This document shows positions 1 to 8,925 of a stretch of 64,000 nucleotides of DNA, piece by piece. This DNA is from an uncultured cyanobacterium (GTDB lineage Bacteria > Cyanobacteriota > Vampirovibrionia > Gastranaerophilales > Gastranaerophilaceae): NCBI GenBank assembly GCA_902495705.1, contig CABUXT010000005.1, positions 35,937 to 99,936 of the forward strand, in the 5' to 3' direction. Within the stretch, counting starts at the first letter, position 1. The number at the start of each line of letters is the position of its first letter. The translations under genes and the position numbers were made by a program. The notes under the pieces are model-generated. The model did no database searches. It was given only the letters and a program-made list of their open reading frames with translations, and was not told the origin of the DNA.

Positions 1-669
1 GATAATTTGTATGATTTGATTAAAAATTCTAAAAGCATATCAAATGGAGTGAAGATTGTGCCTGAAAGTCAAAGCTGGAATTTAGACTATGATGTCCACA
101 TGGCACTTTTAGACACTCCGTTTGCGTTAAATATTTCATCTCAAGATATTCCATTATGCGACAAATATCTTGAAGTAGAAGATGATAAAATGAAAAATTA
201 TGCGGATAAATACCTCCAAAAATCAAATAACATAAAAGTTGGGATTTGCTTGCATGGGAATAAAAATGCTAATTACAAAGGTCGCGACCTTGAATTATCA
301 AAAATGCAAGAGTTATTTAATTTAAAAGATGCAGAATTTTATCTGCTCACAGAAGATAAAGACGTCAATATTGAAAACCTAATTCCGCTTGGAGAAACTT
401 TTAAATCTTTTACAGATACAGCTTGTGCGATTAAAAATATGGATATTGTAATTTCAACAGACAATGTTATTTTGAATTTGGCAGGCGCGTTGGGAGTAAG
501 AACGCTTGGCTTGTTTACAAAATATCCTAATTTCAGATGGTTCAAATGCTCAGTCGAAGATGTCGGTTGGTACAAATCAGTTCATCCGATAAAAACAGAT
601 GATTTTGATTGCAATTCGGCGCTGGTTTCAAAATTGATAAATTATGTTTCAGGTTGCAAAATTTCCTAG
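1..669 (+). CDS. Glycosyltransferase family 9-like protein, C-terminal part (5' end outside window)
   Basis: The reading frame is open to the first base, so the gene is cut by the window edge and its start is not visible. The visible 220 or so residues resemble the C-terminal nucleotide-sugar-binding half of the heptosyltransferase-like (GT9) domain that often follows TPR repeats. A beta-strand start (KVGICLHGNKNANYKGRD) leads to an FTDTACAIKNMDIVISTDN segment, then LAGALGVRTLGLF and FRWF. In the family these segments form the donor-binding Rossmann fold and the conserved 'D-T-A-x-x-H-L-A-G-A-L' stretch; here the usual His is Asn/Leu. The likely role is sugar transfer to envelope glycans. The exact donor and acceptor cannot be told. 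The family call is fairly sure, the specificity is unknown. Confidence 0.6.
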   Translation, partial: DNLYDLIKNSKSISNGVKIVPESQSWNLDYDVHMALLDTPFALNISSQDIPLCDKYLEVEDDKMKNYADKYLQKSNNIKVGICLHGNKNANYKGRDLELSKMQELFNLKDAEFYLLTEDKDVNIENLIPLGETFKSFTDTACAIKNMDIVISTDNVILNLAGALGVRTLGLFTKYPNFRWFKCSVEDVGWYKSVHPIKTDDFDCNSALVSKLINYVSGCKIS

Positions 670-704
670 CAAAAAATATTTTTAGCTATTTTATAAACAT
701 TATT

Positions 705-1121
705 ATGAAAGTTAATAATGTAAGTTTTGGGCAAACATATTTAAAGCCGTCAATAAAAAATTTATCCCCTGAAAATCGAGAAAAGCTTAAATACTCCTAC
801 GCGCTTGGCGAATTATATCCTGTTGATTTATATTTGGGAGGAACTCCAAAAGGTGATTTGGAGGTTACGGTCAAAGGATGTTCTGTCATGGATTATTTGG
901 TCGTAAATAACGCAATTCCATTAACTCAGACAAATATCAATTACTATCTATTTACCAAAGCTTGTGACAAAATGTATGAGCGCCTCCATGGACCCAAATA
1001 TCCTAAACAAAAAACAGTGATAGACCAGCTTGATTATATTCCTGAAGATGTTTTGCCGTTTTATATAGCAGCAGAAATTGAGGAATATACAAAAAAATAC
1101 GCTCATTTGCTTTATAATTAA
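705..1121 (+). CDS. Hypothetical protein with N-terminal FxG motif
   Basis: The protein has 138 residues and no family I recognise. I chose the ATG at 705, not an upstream in-frame start, because it gives an N-terminus (MKVNNVSFGQTY) like other proteins here that carry a short F-x-G motif within the first 15 residues (10114-10515, 39525-41483). It also avoids overlap with the preceding gene. No signal peptide or membrane segment is visible and the sequence looks soluble and globular. A TATAAA box lies at 692-697, seven bases before the ATG, and no Shine-Dalgarno sequence is present, so the mRNA may be leaderless. Confidence 0.6.
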   Translation: MKVNNVSFGQTYLKPSIKNLSPENREKLKYSYALGELYPVDLYLGGTPKGDLEVTVKGCSVMDYLVVNNAIPLTQTNINYYLFTKACDKMYERLHGPKYPKQKTVIDQLDYIPEDVLPFYIAAEIEEYTKKYAHLLYN

Positions 1122-1179
1122 ATTTTGTTTGATTTTGGCATATTTTTAGGCTAATTTATGAAATGAGGAGAGCTGAAAT

Positions 1180-2061
1180 ATGAAAGAGCAAACAAAAGGA
1201 TTGTTATATGGTGCTGCCGCATCATCAAGTTATGGTACAAATCCACTGTTTGGACTTCCCTTATATGCAGCAGGAATAGATACAAATTCTGTACTGTTTT
1301 ATCGTTATGCACTTGCTGTATTGATTTATGGAATTTGGCTAAAATTAGTCAAAAAAACTCCTTTAAAACTTGAAAAAAACGAAATATTTCCGCTGTTTTT
1401 TCTCGGAATATTGTTCTCTTTATCGTCATTAACTCTATTTGGCGCTTTTAAATATATTGATGCTGGGATAGCTTGCACAATTTTGTTTATTTATCCTGTG
1501 CTTGTTGCGCTGATTATGGCGATATTTTTTAAAGAAAAATTGACCAAAACCATTGTCGGTTCAATTATTTTGATATCAATCGGTATAATTCTTTTGTACA
1601 AAAACGGAGGCGGTGCAGGATTAAATTTGCATGGCGTTCTCATCGTTCTATCGTCAGCTTTGCTTTATGCGGTTTATATGGTCGGAGTAAAAACGATAAA
1701 GTCCATAAAAGATATGGGCAGTGAAAAAATGAGTTTTTACGTAATGCTTTTTGGACTTTTTGTTTACATTATCAATTTGAGATTCTGTACCCAATTACAA
1801 ATGCTGAACAGACCGATTTTGTGGGTTTATGCGTTTTGTTTGGCGCTACTTCCTACAATTATTTCAATTGAGACAATAAATATTGCAATTAAACTTATCG
1901 GCTCAACAAAAACTGCCATCCTTGGTGCGTTAGAACCACTGACAGCAGTCTTTTTCGGAGTTGTTGTATTTCATGAACATTTATCGTTCAGAATTGTTGT
2001 CGGAATTTTATTCGTTTTATTTGGTGTTATGCAAATCGTTTTGCAAAAGCAAAAAGCTTAG
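1180..2061 (+). CDS. EamA/DMT-superfamily transporter
   Basis: This is a 293-residue integral membrane protein with about ten hydrophobic segments in two homologous halves, the layout of EamA-domain drug/metabolite transporters (inner membrane, export or uptake of small metabolites). The second half has the typical segment 'GSTKTAILGALEPLTAVFFGVVVFHE' region (residues about 244-268), where a conserved Glu-Pro follows a small-residue helix. The substrate is not predictable. The start is well supported by a GGAGAG ribosome binding site about 8 bases upstream. Its stop codon overlaps the stop of the convergent P-type ATPase gene (2058-2061), so no terminator separates them. Confidence 0.85.
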   Translation: MKEQTKGLLYGAAASSSYGTNPLFGLPLYAAGIDTNSVLFYRYALAVLIYGIWLKLVKKTPLKLEKNEIFPLFFLGILFSLSSLTLFGAFKYIDAGIACTILFIYPVLVALIMAIFFKEKLTKTIVGSIILISIGIILLYKNGGGAGLNLHGVLIVLSSALLYAVYMVGVKTIKSIKDMGSEKMSFYVMLFGLFVYIINLRFCTQLQMLNRPILWVYAFCLALLPTIISIETINIAIKLIGSTKTAILGALEPLTAVFFGVVVFHEHLSFRIVVGILFVLFGVMQIVLQKQKA

Positions 2062-3920
2062 TTTTTGAGTGCTCTTAGGGAGTTTGCAACGGCAATCAAT
2101 GTTACGCCAACATCTGCAAAAACTGCGCCCCACATTGTCATAAAGCCAAATGCTCCTAAGATTAGAAATAGAATTTTGATAAAGATTGCAAAGGCGATGT
2201 TTTGTTTAACAATCCCCATTGTTTTTTTAGAAATTGAAATACCTGTTGCAATTTTTAGTGGATTATCATCCATAATTATGACATCGGCTGCCTCAATTGC
2301 AGAGTCTGAACCCATTGCGCCCATTGCAACTCCAACATCTGCTCGTCTTAATACAGGAGCGTCGTTTATCCCATCGCCTGCAAAAAGTACGGTTTTGTCC
2401 TTTTTGCTATCTGTTATAAGTTGTTCCAACTTTTCGACTTTCCCAGATGGCATAAGTTTACCAAAAGCCTTGTCTGTTCCAAGTTGAGAAGAGACATTAT
2501 CTACAACATCTTGGTTATCTCCGCTCAGGATTACCGTTTGTATAGAGAGTTTTTTCAATGTGGAAATTGTTTGTTTTGAGCTGTCTTTGATTTTGTCAGC
2601 CAGTTCAATATAGCCTGCGACTTGTTTATTTTTGGCAATATAAATTACTGTTCCGATTTCATTTGCTTTTGAGCAATTTATGGCAAATTCGCTCATCAAT
2701 CTGTCGTTTCCGACAAGGATTTCATCTTCGCCCAGTTTAATTTTGATGCCTTTTCCTGAAATTTCAGAAATATCAGAAACTTTTTCGGTGTCAATGTCAC
2801 CTTGGTAAGATTCTTTGATTGATGTTGCGATTGGATGGTTTGAATATTTTTCAGCCGTTGCGGCAAGTTTTAGGATTTCATTTTCAGCTGTTCCATCTGT
2901 TGAATTGATTTTGACAACTTCAAATTTTCCTTTTGTTAAAGTTCCTGTTTTGTCAAAAACTGCTGTTCCGACTTTTGAAAGAGCCTCTAAATATTTGCTC
3001 CCTTTGATTAAAATTCCTGCTTTTGATGCTCCGCCAATTCCTGCAAAAAATCCTAACGGTACAGAAATAACAAGTGCGCAAGGACAAGAAATTACAAGGA
3101 AGGTCAAAGCCCTGCTAAACCATACGGAAAAGCCGGCATGGAGTAATAATGTTGGTAACACGGCTAAAAGCAGAGCGCAAATTACAACAATCGGTGTGTA
3201 AATTTTAGCAAAACGTGTGATAAAGTTTTCGGTATTTGCTTTTTTTGCACCTGCATTTTCAACAAGTTCCAAAATCTTTGAGACTGTAGACTCACCAAAT
3301 GATTTAGAAACTTTTATTTTGATATAACCGTTATCTACAACGCAGCCGCTAAGAATTTCGTCTCCTGTTTGAACTTTTCTCGGATAAGATTCACCTGTCA
3401 GAGCAGATGTATCAATATAAGCTTCTCCATCTGTTATTGTGCCGTCCAGTGCGATTTTTTCGCCTGTTTTTACAACAATAATGTCACCGATATTCACTTC
3501 TTCAGGTGATTTTTTGGTGACTATATCGTTTTCGCAAACATTTGCATAATCAGGTCTCAAATTCATCAAAGAGGAAATAGAGTTTTTAGATTTTTCGACT
3601 GCTTTGTCTTGCAAAAACTCTCCAATTTGGTACAAAAACATTACCATTACGGCTTCAGGATATTCGCCAATTGCAAGCGCTCCAACCGTTGCCAAACTCA
3701 TAAGAAAGTTTTCATCAAAGACTTTGCCTTTTATGATGTTTTTAAAAGCCTTTAATAATACATCGCCACCTGCGACAAGGTATGCGATTAAGAAAAATCC
3801 GATTTTTAACAATTCAGGTTTTAAAAACAATCCTGAAATAAATAGCAAAAGGACAATGACCGCTTTTTGCGGTGAAAATTCATTTTCTTCTTCGTGGCAA
3901 TCGTGATGGTGTTCGCACAT
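2058..3920 (-). CDS. Zn/Cd/Pb-type P1B ATPase (heavy-metal exporter)
   Basis: This 620-residue heavy-metal-transporting P-type ATPase exports divalent metal across the inner membrane using ATP. It shows the metal-binding CPC in a membrane helix (about residue 280), the phosphorylated Asp in DKTGTLT (about 323), the SNHP motif of P1B pumps, and GDGINDAP (about 515). A membrane Asp in ADVGVTLIAVANSLR near the C-terminus is the mark of the P1B-2 (Zn/Cd/Pb) class. No GMxCxxC metal-binding domain is present; a short His/Cys-rich N-terminus (CEHHHDCHEEE) stands in for it. A GAGAGGAT ribosome site precedes the ATG. The gene is divergent from an ArsR-type repressor and two copies of that operator lie just upstream. 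Confidence 0.95.
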   Translation of the reverse strand: MCEHHHDCHEEENEFSPQKAVIVLLLFISGLFLKPELLKIGFFLIAYLVAGGDVLLKAFKNIIKGKVFDENFLMSLATVGALAIGEYPEAVMVMFLYQIGEFLQDKAVEKSKNSISSLMNLRPDYANVCENDIVTKKSPEEVNIGDIIVVKTGEKIALDGTITDGEAYIDTSALTGESYPRKVQTGDEILSGCVVDNGYIKIKVSKSFGESTVSKILELVENAGAKKANTENFITRFAKIYTPIVVICALLLAVLPTLLLHAGFSVWFSRALTFLVISCPCALVISVPLGFFAGIGGASKAGILIKGSKYLEALSKVGTAVFDKTGTLTKGKFEVVKINSTDGTAENEILKLAATAEKYSNHPIATSIKESYQGDIDTEKVSDISEISGKGIKIKLGEDEILVGNDRLMSEFAINCSKANEIGTVIYIAKNKQVAGYIELADKIKDSSKQTISTLKKLSIQTVILSGDNQDVVDNVSSQLGTDKAFGKLMPSGKVEKLEQLITDSKKDKTVLFAGDGINDAPVLRRADVGVAMGAMGSDSAIEAADVIIMDDNPLKIATGISISKKTMGIVKQNIAFAIFIKILFLILGAFGFMTMWGAVFADVGVTLIAVANSLRALKN

Positions 3921-3935
3921 ATTTTATCCTCTCAG

Positions 3936-4039
3936 TTGAATGTCTGTTCAATTATATTATAGTTGAATATTTGTTCAACTGTCAAGTGTATGGAGTGATT
4001 ATTTTTACAGAAGTTCACAATAGTTGAATATTTGTTCAA
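3936..4039. promoter_or_regulatory. Three ArsR/SmtB-type operators in the divergent promoter
   Basis: Three copies of a 16-bp inverted repeat lie between the ATPase and regulator genes: TTGAATGTCTGTTCAA at 3936-3951, TTGAATATTTGTTCAA at 3963-3978 and the same again at 4024-4039. They resemble the imperfect 12-2-12 operators of metal-sensing ArsR proteins. Two sites sit on the ATPase side and one on the regulator side. I infer that the regulator represses both genes and releases them when metal binds. Confidence 0.85.
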
Positions 4040-4080
4040 TTGTATCTATAATATAAATATACAAACAAGAGGAAAATCCC

Positions 4081-4431
4081 ATGGCTACAAAAAAGACAGA
4101 TTGTGAGGCAATAAACCCTCAAATAGTAGAAAAAGTTTTACCAAAAATGCCTGATACCAAGGTGCTTTATGAATTGTCAGACTTTTTCAAGGTTATGGGG
4201 GATGGCACAAGGATTCAACTGCTTTGGGCACTTGATGAATGTGAAATGTGCGTTGGGGATTTGGCTGTGTTGTTAAATATGACAAAATCTGCTGTGTCTC
4301 ATCAATTGAAGGTTTTGAGGACTGCAAAACTTGTAAAAACGACAAAACAGGGGAAAAATGTTTATTATTCCCTTGATGACCATCATATTAAAACGATTTT
4401 AGAAAAAGCTTTAGAACACGTAGAAGAATAA
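4081..4431 (+). CDS. ArsR/SmtB-family metal-sensing repressor
   Basis: This 116-residue winged-helix repressor has the recognition helix in MTKSAVSHQLKVLR and a beta wing followed by an alpha-5 helix. The alpha-5 Zn-sensing ligand set of SmtB/CzrA is complete and correctly spaced: Asp100, His102, His113 and Glu116. The alpha-3 CadC/ArsR motif is degraded: CEMCVGDL keeps Cys54 and Cys57, but the second Cys of the ELCVCD pattern is Gly. I therefore predict Zn (or Co/Cd) sensing through alpha-5. The protein probably represses the divergent P1B ATPase and itself through the three inverted repeats between them. The ATG follows an AGAGGA ribosome site. Confidence 0.93.
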   Translation: MATKKTDCEAINPQIVEKVLPKMPDTKVLYELSDFFKVMGDGTRIQLLWALDECEMCVGDLAVLLNMTKSAVSHQLKVLRTAKLVKTTKQGKNVYYSLDDHHIKTILEKALEHVEE

Positions 4432-4438
4432 TTTGAAC

Positions 4439-5113
4439 CTAATAACCGTATTGTTCGTGAGCGTTTAGGTATTCTCTTACGGTGTTTAAAGATGCTTGGA
4501 CAATACGAGTAACCCTTGATGGTGATAGACCGATTTGCTGAGCGATATCTTTAACTTGCATATTGCGGTAAAATCTGTATTCTACAACAGTTCTTTCTTT
4601 TGCCGGAAGTTTTGAAATAGCGGTTCTTATCATTTTACCCATTTCAGAAATTTCCGCATTTTCATCAGGCATAGCATGAGGGTCTTTGACAAAATCGAAC
4701 GGTGAATCATTATCACTTGCAGCTGCAGCCAAACCATCAATAGACAAAATAGTTTCGTAAATAGCTTCACGAACTTTTGCCTGTTTCATATCCATGCCTT
4801 CAACTGCTTCTTCTTCGTCGTATTCATCCTCCGCTTTATGTTTTAGAGAATACCATTTATATCTGATTCTCAACTCGTTACGAATAGCCCAACGTACAGC
4901 AGTAGCGATATATGCAGAATTGTATTTTGCCAACTGTTCAGGCGTTTTGTTTTTAATCATTACCTGTATGGCGATAATACCGATAGAAAGCAACTCTTCG
5001 TATTCAACCATGTGGGATGGAATACGTCTGTGCTCTACTCTTGCAACTTTCTGCACAATGTCTATATAATGTTGTAAATTTGTTTTATCGTCGTTTGTCA
5101 TAATTTTACACAT
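4439..5113 (-). CDS. Sigma-70 family factor, sigma-28 (FliA/WhiG)-like
   Basis: The protein is about 224 residues. Region 2 is seen around VEYEELLSIGIIAIQV and AVRWAIRNELR, and region 4 at KERTVVEYRFYRNMQVKDIAQQIGLSPSRVTRIV, a clear helix-turn-helix that would read the -35 box. Size and sequence fit the FliA/WhiG group. It starts 18 bases after the stop of flhB on the same strand, so the two are almost certainly co-transcribed, which supports a flagellar or secretion role. Start choice is uncertain (ATG at 5113 or 5101); neither has a ribosome site, suggesting translational coupling to flhB. No anti-sigma FlgM-like gene is next to it. Confidence 0.85.
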   Translation of the reverse strand: MCKIMTNDDKTNLQHYIDIVQKVARVEHRRIPSHMVEYEELLSIGIIAIQVMIKNKTPEQLAKYNSAYIATAVRWAIRNELRIRYKWYSLKHKAEDEYDEEEAVEGMDMKQAKVREAIYETILSIDGLAAAASDNDSPFDFVKDPHAMPDENAEISEMGKMIRTAISKLPAKERTVVEYRFYRNMQVKDIAQQIGLSPSRVTRIVQASLNTVREYLNAHEQYGY

Positions 5114-5131
5114 CAATAATACTACAATATA

Positions 5132-6208
5132 TTAATTTCGCGGTCGTTTATTTGAATGATTTTTCATTTTGTAAACGAACATCAAAATTTCAGCTACAGC
5201 CTTGTATAATTCCGGCGGAATCGGATGATTGATATCAACCATTCTGAACAAAGCTCTTGCAACTGGCGGATTTTCGATAACCGGTACATTATTTTCTTTT
5301 GCAATGTCAATAATTTTCTTTGCAATAAGCTCTGTACCTTTTGCAATCAACATTGGCGAATCCATTTCTTCTGCAACGTATTTTAGCGCACATGCCACAT
5401 GGGTTGGGTTTGTTACGACAAAATCGGCTGTCGGAACGGCATCCATTGCACCTTGTTGAAGCATTTGCATACGGCGTTGACGCAGTTGTGCTTTTACGTT
5501 TGGGTCACCTTCTGAGTTTTTGTATTCATCCTTAATTTCTTTAAATGACATTTTTTGGTCTTTTAAAAATTTCCACTTGGTAACCCCATAATCAGCCGCG
5601 GCAATTACCAAAAAGGCAATACAGGCTTTGAAAATAAATTCTGTGATAAGTTTTCCAAACTCAATCATAACGGCAAAATTGTTATCAACAGACGCAAGCA
5701 TCAAAATAGATTCAATGTGGTCTTTGTAAACCATCCAACCTATGTAGCCAAGGATTATAACCTTGATAATGTTTTTGAACAGTTCAAAAAGAGTCTTGAT
5801 AGACATGATGTTTTTGAAATATTTTGTCGGATTAAGTTTGTCCAATTTTGGCATAAGCGGAGCTGTGGCAACCAATGGTCCAACTTGAATAAAGTCAGCC
5901 AAAACAGCAACCAGCCACGCAATAGCAAGAATAGGACCAATAATTAGGGCAGCTCCTTTAACTGCAATCAAAAGTACGTACATATAACCTATTTGGTCAA
6001 CATGCGCGTTTGGAATTTGCTCATACAACAGGGTGAAAACTTGGACAATTTGGTCCCAAATAAAAGGAGCCAAACCAAAAATTACGGAGAACAAAACGAG
6101 CAAAGATACAGCTGTTGAAAAGTCTTTTGACTTAACAACCTGACCTTCTTTCCTTGCCTGTTCCAGCTTTCTGGGGGTGGCATCAAACTGCTTGTCCTCA
6201 TCACCCAT
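5132..6208 (-). CDS. flhB: Flagellar type III export protein FlhB
   Basis: FlhB is the inner-membrane switch component of the flagellar type III export gate. It cleaves itself at a conserved NPTH, and the change lets export pass from rod/hook to filament substrates. The 358-residue protein has the family's N-terminus (KQFDATPRKLEQARKEGQV), four membrane segments over residues about 33-205, a charged linker, and the NPTH autocleavage site at 267-270 in a VVTNPTHVACAL context. A strong AAAGGAT ribosome site precedes the ATG. It is followed directly by a sigma-28-like gene. No other flagellar gene is visible in this window. Confidence 0.95.
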   Translation of the reverse strand: MGDEDKQFDATPRKLEQARKEGQVVKSKDFSTAVSLLVLFSVIFGLAPFIWDQIVQVFTLLYEQIPNAHVDQIGYMYVLLIAVKGAALIIGPILAIAWLVAVLADFIQVGPLVATAPLMPKLDKLNPTKYFKNIMSIKTLFELFKNIIKVIILGYIGWMVYKDHIESILMLASVDNNFAVMIEFGKLITEFIFKACIAFLVIAAADYGVTKWKFLKDQKMSFKEIKDEYKNSEGDPNVKAQLRQRRMQMLQQGAMDAVPTADFVVTNPTHVACALKYVAEEMDSPMLIAKGTELIAKKIIDIAKENNVPVIENPPVARALFRMVDINHPIPPELYKAVAEILMFVYKMKNHSNKRPRN

Positions 6209-6289
6209 GGCGTATCCTTTCTGATTGATTACATTATATCATGGATTTTACGGAAAAATAATTGCAAGGCAATGCGTGGATGGACAGAA

Positions 6290-6843
6290 TAATTAAAATA
6301 CTTAACTGTCACCCTGAACTTGTTTCAGTGGCTCAAATTTAGCAAAAAAGTCTATGTCATTCTGAAAGGATTAAAAATCAAGGAGCGTAGCGACGTAGAT
6401 TTTATCCTATTCAGAATCTATCAATGTTTATTTTGTTGTCGGCGTAGCAATGCTGACCTACATTATTTCAAACAAATAAGTTTATGTCATTCCGAATTGC
6501 GGATTTTGGCAAGTGCGCCGTGTGAACGTAGTGAACCCAGCACGTCTTGGCGAGAGCTGCGTTGAGCCGGTCGAGTCGCCAATAATCCAAGACAGTTTCA
6601 GAATCCTTTCAATAATCAATATTTATCAATTGTAACATGTGTTAAATTATTAATATGGAAAAGATTCTGAATCAGCTCAGCCTGCGCCCGCATACAGGAT
6701 CACACATTTCGCTCTAGCTCAATGGTTCGCTTTGTAAAGTTCGGAATGACATTGTTTAATTTGTTCGGTTAGAGATTCTGAATAGCAAGAAAATTTGGCG
6801 TTCGCAAAGCTTACACAAATTTTCTAAGCTTTCAGAATGACAA
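6290..6843. repeat. Intergenic cluster 1 of mosaic palindromic repeats
   Basis: There is no believable gene between flhB and cysE. The stretch is built of modules found again in three other clusters in this window. It holds a CCCTGAAC...TTCAG palindrome (6308-6334), a hairpin element of about 65 bp that begins GTCATTCTGAAAGG and ends CTATTCAGAATC (6356-6419), a GTCGGC...GCTGAC hairpin (6438-6457) and a module of about 120 bp (6485-6605) whose inverted copy is at 42151-42274. A second subtype of the 65-bp element follows (6773-6841). Short open frames here run through the repeats and are not genes. Confidence 0.8.
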
Positions 6844-6874
6844 TTGATATATGCCGAACGACTTTTTAATTGTC

Positions 6875-7522
6875 CTATTTGTCCAACTTTTCTTTCAAAA
6901 TTTCCATTTCGGCTTTGAGTTTGTTAATCTCGCATTTTACAGGGTCAGGGATTCTGTTGTGCATAAGGTTCCCTTGTTTGTCGATTACTGCACGGTGGAC
7001 TACTCGTCCGGGAATTCCGACAACGGTTGAGTGTTCCGGCACATCTTCCACAACAACTGAACCTGCACCAATTCGTACATTGTCACCAATTGTAATGTTA
7101 CCTAAAACTTTGGCACCGGCGCCGACAATGACGTTGTTACCAAGGGTTGGGTGGCGCTTGCCTGATTCTTTGCCTGTTCCGCCCAGTGTTACTTGTTGAT
7201 AGATTAAAACATCATCGCCAATTATAGTTGTTTCGCCTATTACAACCCCTTCTCCGTGGTCAATGAAAAAGCGTCTTCCGATTTTTGCTCCCGGATGGAT
7301 TTCTATACCTGTGATTATTCTTGTTAAGTAGGATATAACTCGCGGAATTAGCGGAATATCCCATTTGTAGAGCCTGTGTGCAAATCTGTATGCAACAAGT
7401 GCGTGCAACCCAGGATAACAAAGAATAACTTCTAAAAGGTTCTTTGCGGCAGGGTCGTTTTCGTAAATGACTTTTATGTCTTCTCTGACTTTTGAAATTC
7501 CACGCTTGATTACACTAAGCAT
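6875..7522 (-). CDS. cysE: Serine O-acetyltransferase
   Basis: CysE acetylates L-serine with acetyl-CoA to O-acetylserine, the first step of cysteine synthesis, in the cytoplasm. The 215-residue protein is the short form common outside enterobacteria. It has an alpha-helical N-terminus, then left-handed beta-helix hexapeptide repeats ([23 protein letters not shown], with the catalytic-region His-Gly-x-Gly) and a [21 protein letters not shown] loop for serine and CoA. The C-terminus ends in a Lys/Glu-rich amphipathic helix. It lies 78 bases downstream of tyrS on the same strand and may be co-transcribed. An AGAAAGAGAG ribosome site precedes the ATG. Confidence 0.95.
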   Translation of the reverse strand: MLSVIKRGISKVREDIKVIYENDPAAKNLLEVILCYPGLHALVAYRFAHRLYKWDIPLIPRVISYLTRIITGIEIHPGAKIGRRFFIDHGEGVVIGETTIIGDDVLIYQQVTLGGTGKESGKRHPTLGNNVIVGAGAKVLGNITIGDNVRIGAGSVVVEDVPEHSTVVGIPGRVVHRAVIDKQGNLMHNRIPDPVKCEINKLKAEMEILKEKLDK

Positions 7523-7600
7523 TTTGGCTCTCTTTCTTGTTATTTAAAAATCAGGTCGGCATTTTGTGCCGACTCTGAATGTTTTATTTTAGTTTTGTTA

Positions 7601-8824
7601 TTATTTTACTAATTTAGCAAATTTACGTTTGCCTGCTTGTAATATTACGCTATCTTTGATTTTAAATGTATAGCCCATATCAGCAATTTTTTCACCGTCA
7701 ATTTTGACACCGCCACCTTGGATTAAGCGTTTTGCCTCTCCGCGGCTTGCTGCAAATTTCAATTCTGTTAATAAGTCAAGAATATTTTTGCCATCTTCAA
7801 CTTTTACTTCTTCAATATCTTCTGGAATACCTTTATTTGATACAACATTGATAAATTCTTCTTGAGCTTTGTCAGCGCCTTCTTTGCCGTGGTATTCTTC
7901 TGTGATTGTGTGGGCAAGTTGCATTTTGATGTTGCGCGGATTGATTGTGCCTTCTGCGATTTGCTTGTCATAAGTTTCAAGCTCATCTTTTGTTGTATCA
8001 GTCAATAAGCTGTAGTAACGAGTAATCATATTATCAGGAATACTCATTAATTTGCCAAACATATCTTTTGCACTGTCAGTTAGTGAAATACAGTGTTCAG
8101 GATATGTTTTTGACATTTTTACAACACCGTCTGTACCTTCAAGTAGAGGCAACAACATAACCAATTGAGGGTATTTTTTGCCGTAAGCTTCTTGGATGTC
8201 ACGTCCTAATAAAGTGTTGAATCTTTGGTCAGTACCGCCTAATTCGATATCCGCATCAATAGCAACAGAATCATAAGCCTGCATTAATGGATAGAAAAAT
8301 TCGTGAATTGAGATTGGTCTGCCATCAGCGTATCTTTTTGCAAAATCGTCTCGTGTCATCATTTGCGCAACGGTTACTTGAGCAGAAAGTTTCAATAAAT
8401 CAGTAAAGCTCATTTTGTGTAACCAATCAGCATTGTTTGTAACTTCTGCATCTGTTACATCAAGAACTTTTGACATTTGGTCAAAGTAAGATTTTGCGTT
8501 TTCAGCAACTTGTTCTTTTGTTAGAGCCGGTCGAGTTTCTGATTTGCCGGATGGGTCACCAACCATAGCTGTTGCGCCACCTACGATTAAAACGATTTTG
8601 TGACCGAGTGATTGAAATTCTCTTAATTTTCTCATTACAACCGTGTGCCCTAAGTGAAGGTCAGGTCTTGTTGGGTCCATACCAAGTTTTACACGTAGCG
8701 GAGTATTTGTATCTGCTGAGTGTTGAAGTTTTACTGCAAGTTCTTCAATCCCCCCAGGTAAAACTTCCGCGTTTCTTGCCAAATGTTTTGCTTGGTTTAT
8801 AAATTCTTCTCTAATTTCTACCAT
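7601..8824 (-). CDS. tyrS: Tyrosyl-tRNA synthetase
   Basis: This class I aminoacyl-tRNA synthetase charges tRNA-Tyr. Within 407 residues it shows the HIGH-type motif (DLHLGHTVV, near residue 55), a tyrosine pocket segment around ELGGTDQRFN, the KMSK loop (VVKMSKTYPEH, near 235) and a C-terminal S4 RNA-binding domain (AASRGEAKRLIQGGGVKIDGEKI). The motif versions (HLGHT, KMSKT) fit the TyrZ-like branch. An AGGAG ribosome site precedes the ATG. No T-box leader is visible in the 100 bases upstream. Confidence 0.96.
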   Translation of the reverse strand: MVEIREEFINQAKHLARNAEVLPGGIEELAVKLQHSADTNTPLRVKLGMDPTRPDLHLGHTVVMRKLREFQSLGHKIVLIVGGATAMVGDPSGKSETRPALTKEQVAENAKSYFDQMSKVLDVTDAEVTNNADWLHKMSFTDLLKLSAQVTVAQMMTRDDFAKRYADGRPISIHEFFYPLMQAYDSVAIDADIELGGTDQRFNTLLGRDIQEAYGKKYPQLVMLLPLLEGTDGVVKMSKTYPEHCISLTDSAKDMFGKLMSIPDNMITRYYSLLTDTTKDELETYDKQIAEGTINPRNIKMQLAHTITEEYHGKEGADKAQEEFINVVSNKGIPEDIEEVKVEDGKNILDLLTELKFAASRGEAKRLIQGGGVKIDGEKIADMGYTFKIKDSVILQAGKRKFAKLVK

Positions 8825-8925
8825 AATTTTTCTCCTATATTTACTAAAAATTATAACAAAAACATGATAAAAGATTTAAGTTTAAAAATAACGACATTGA
8901 ATATTATTCAATGCCGTCAGTTTTG

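Noticed and set aside
6320..6565. Open frame of 81 codons in intergenic cluster 1
   Set aside because: It runs through three repeat modules, has no ribosome site, and the repeats occur elsewhere in other frames.
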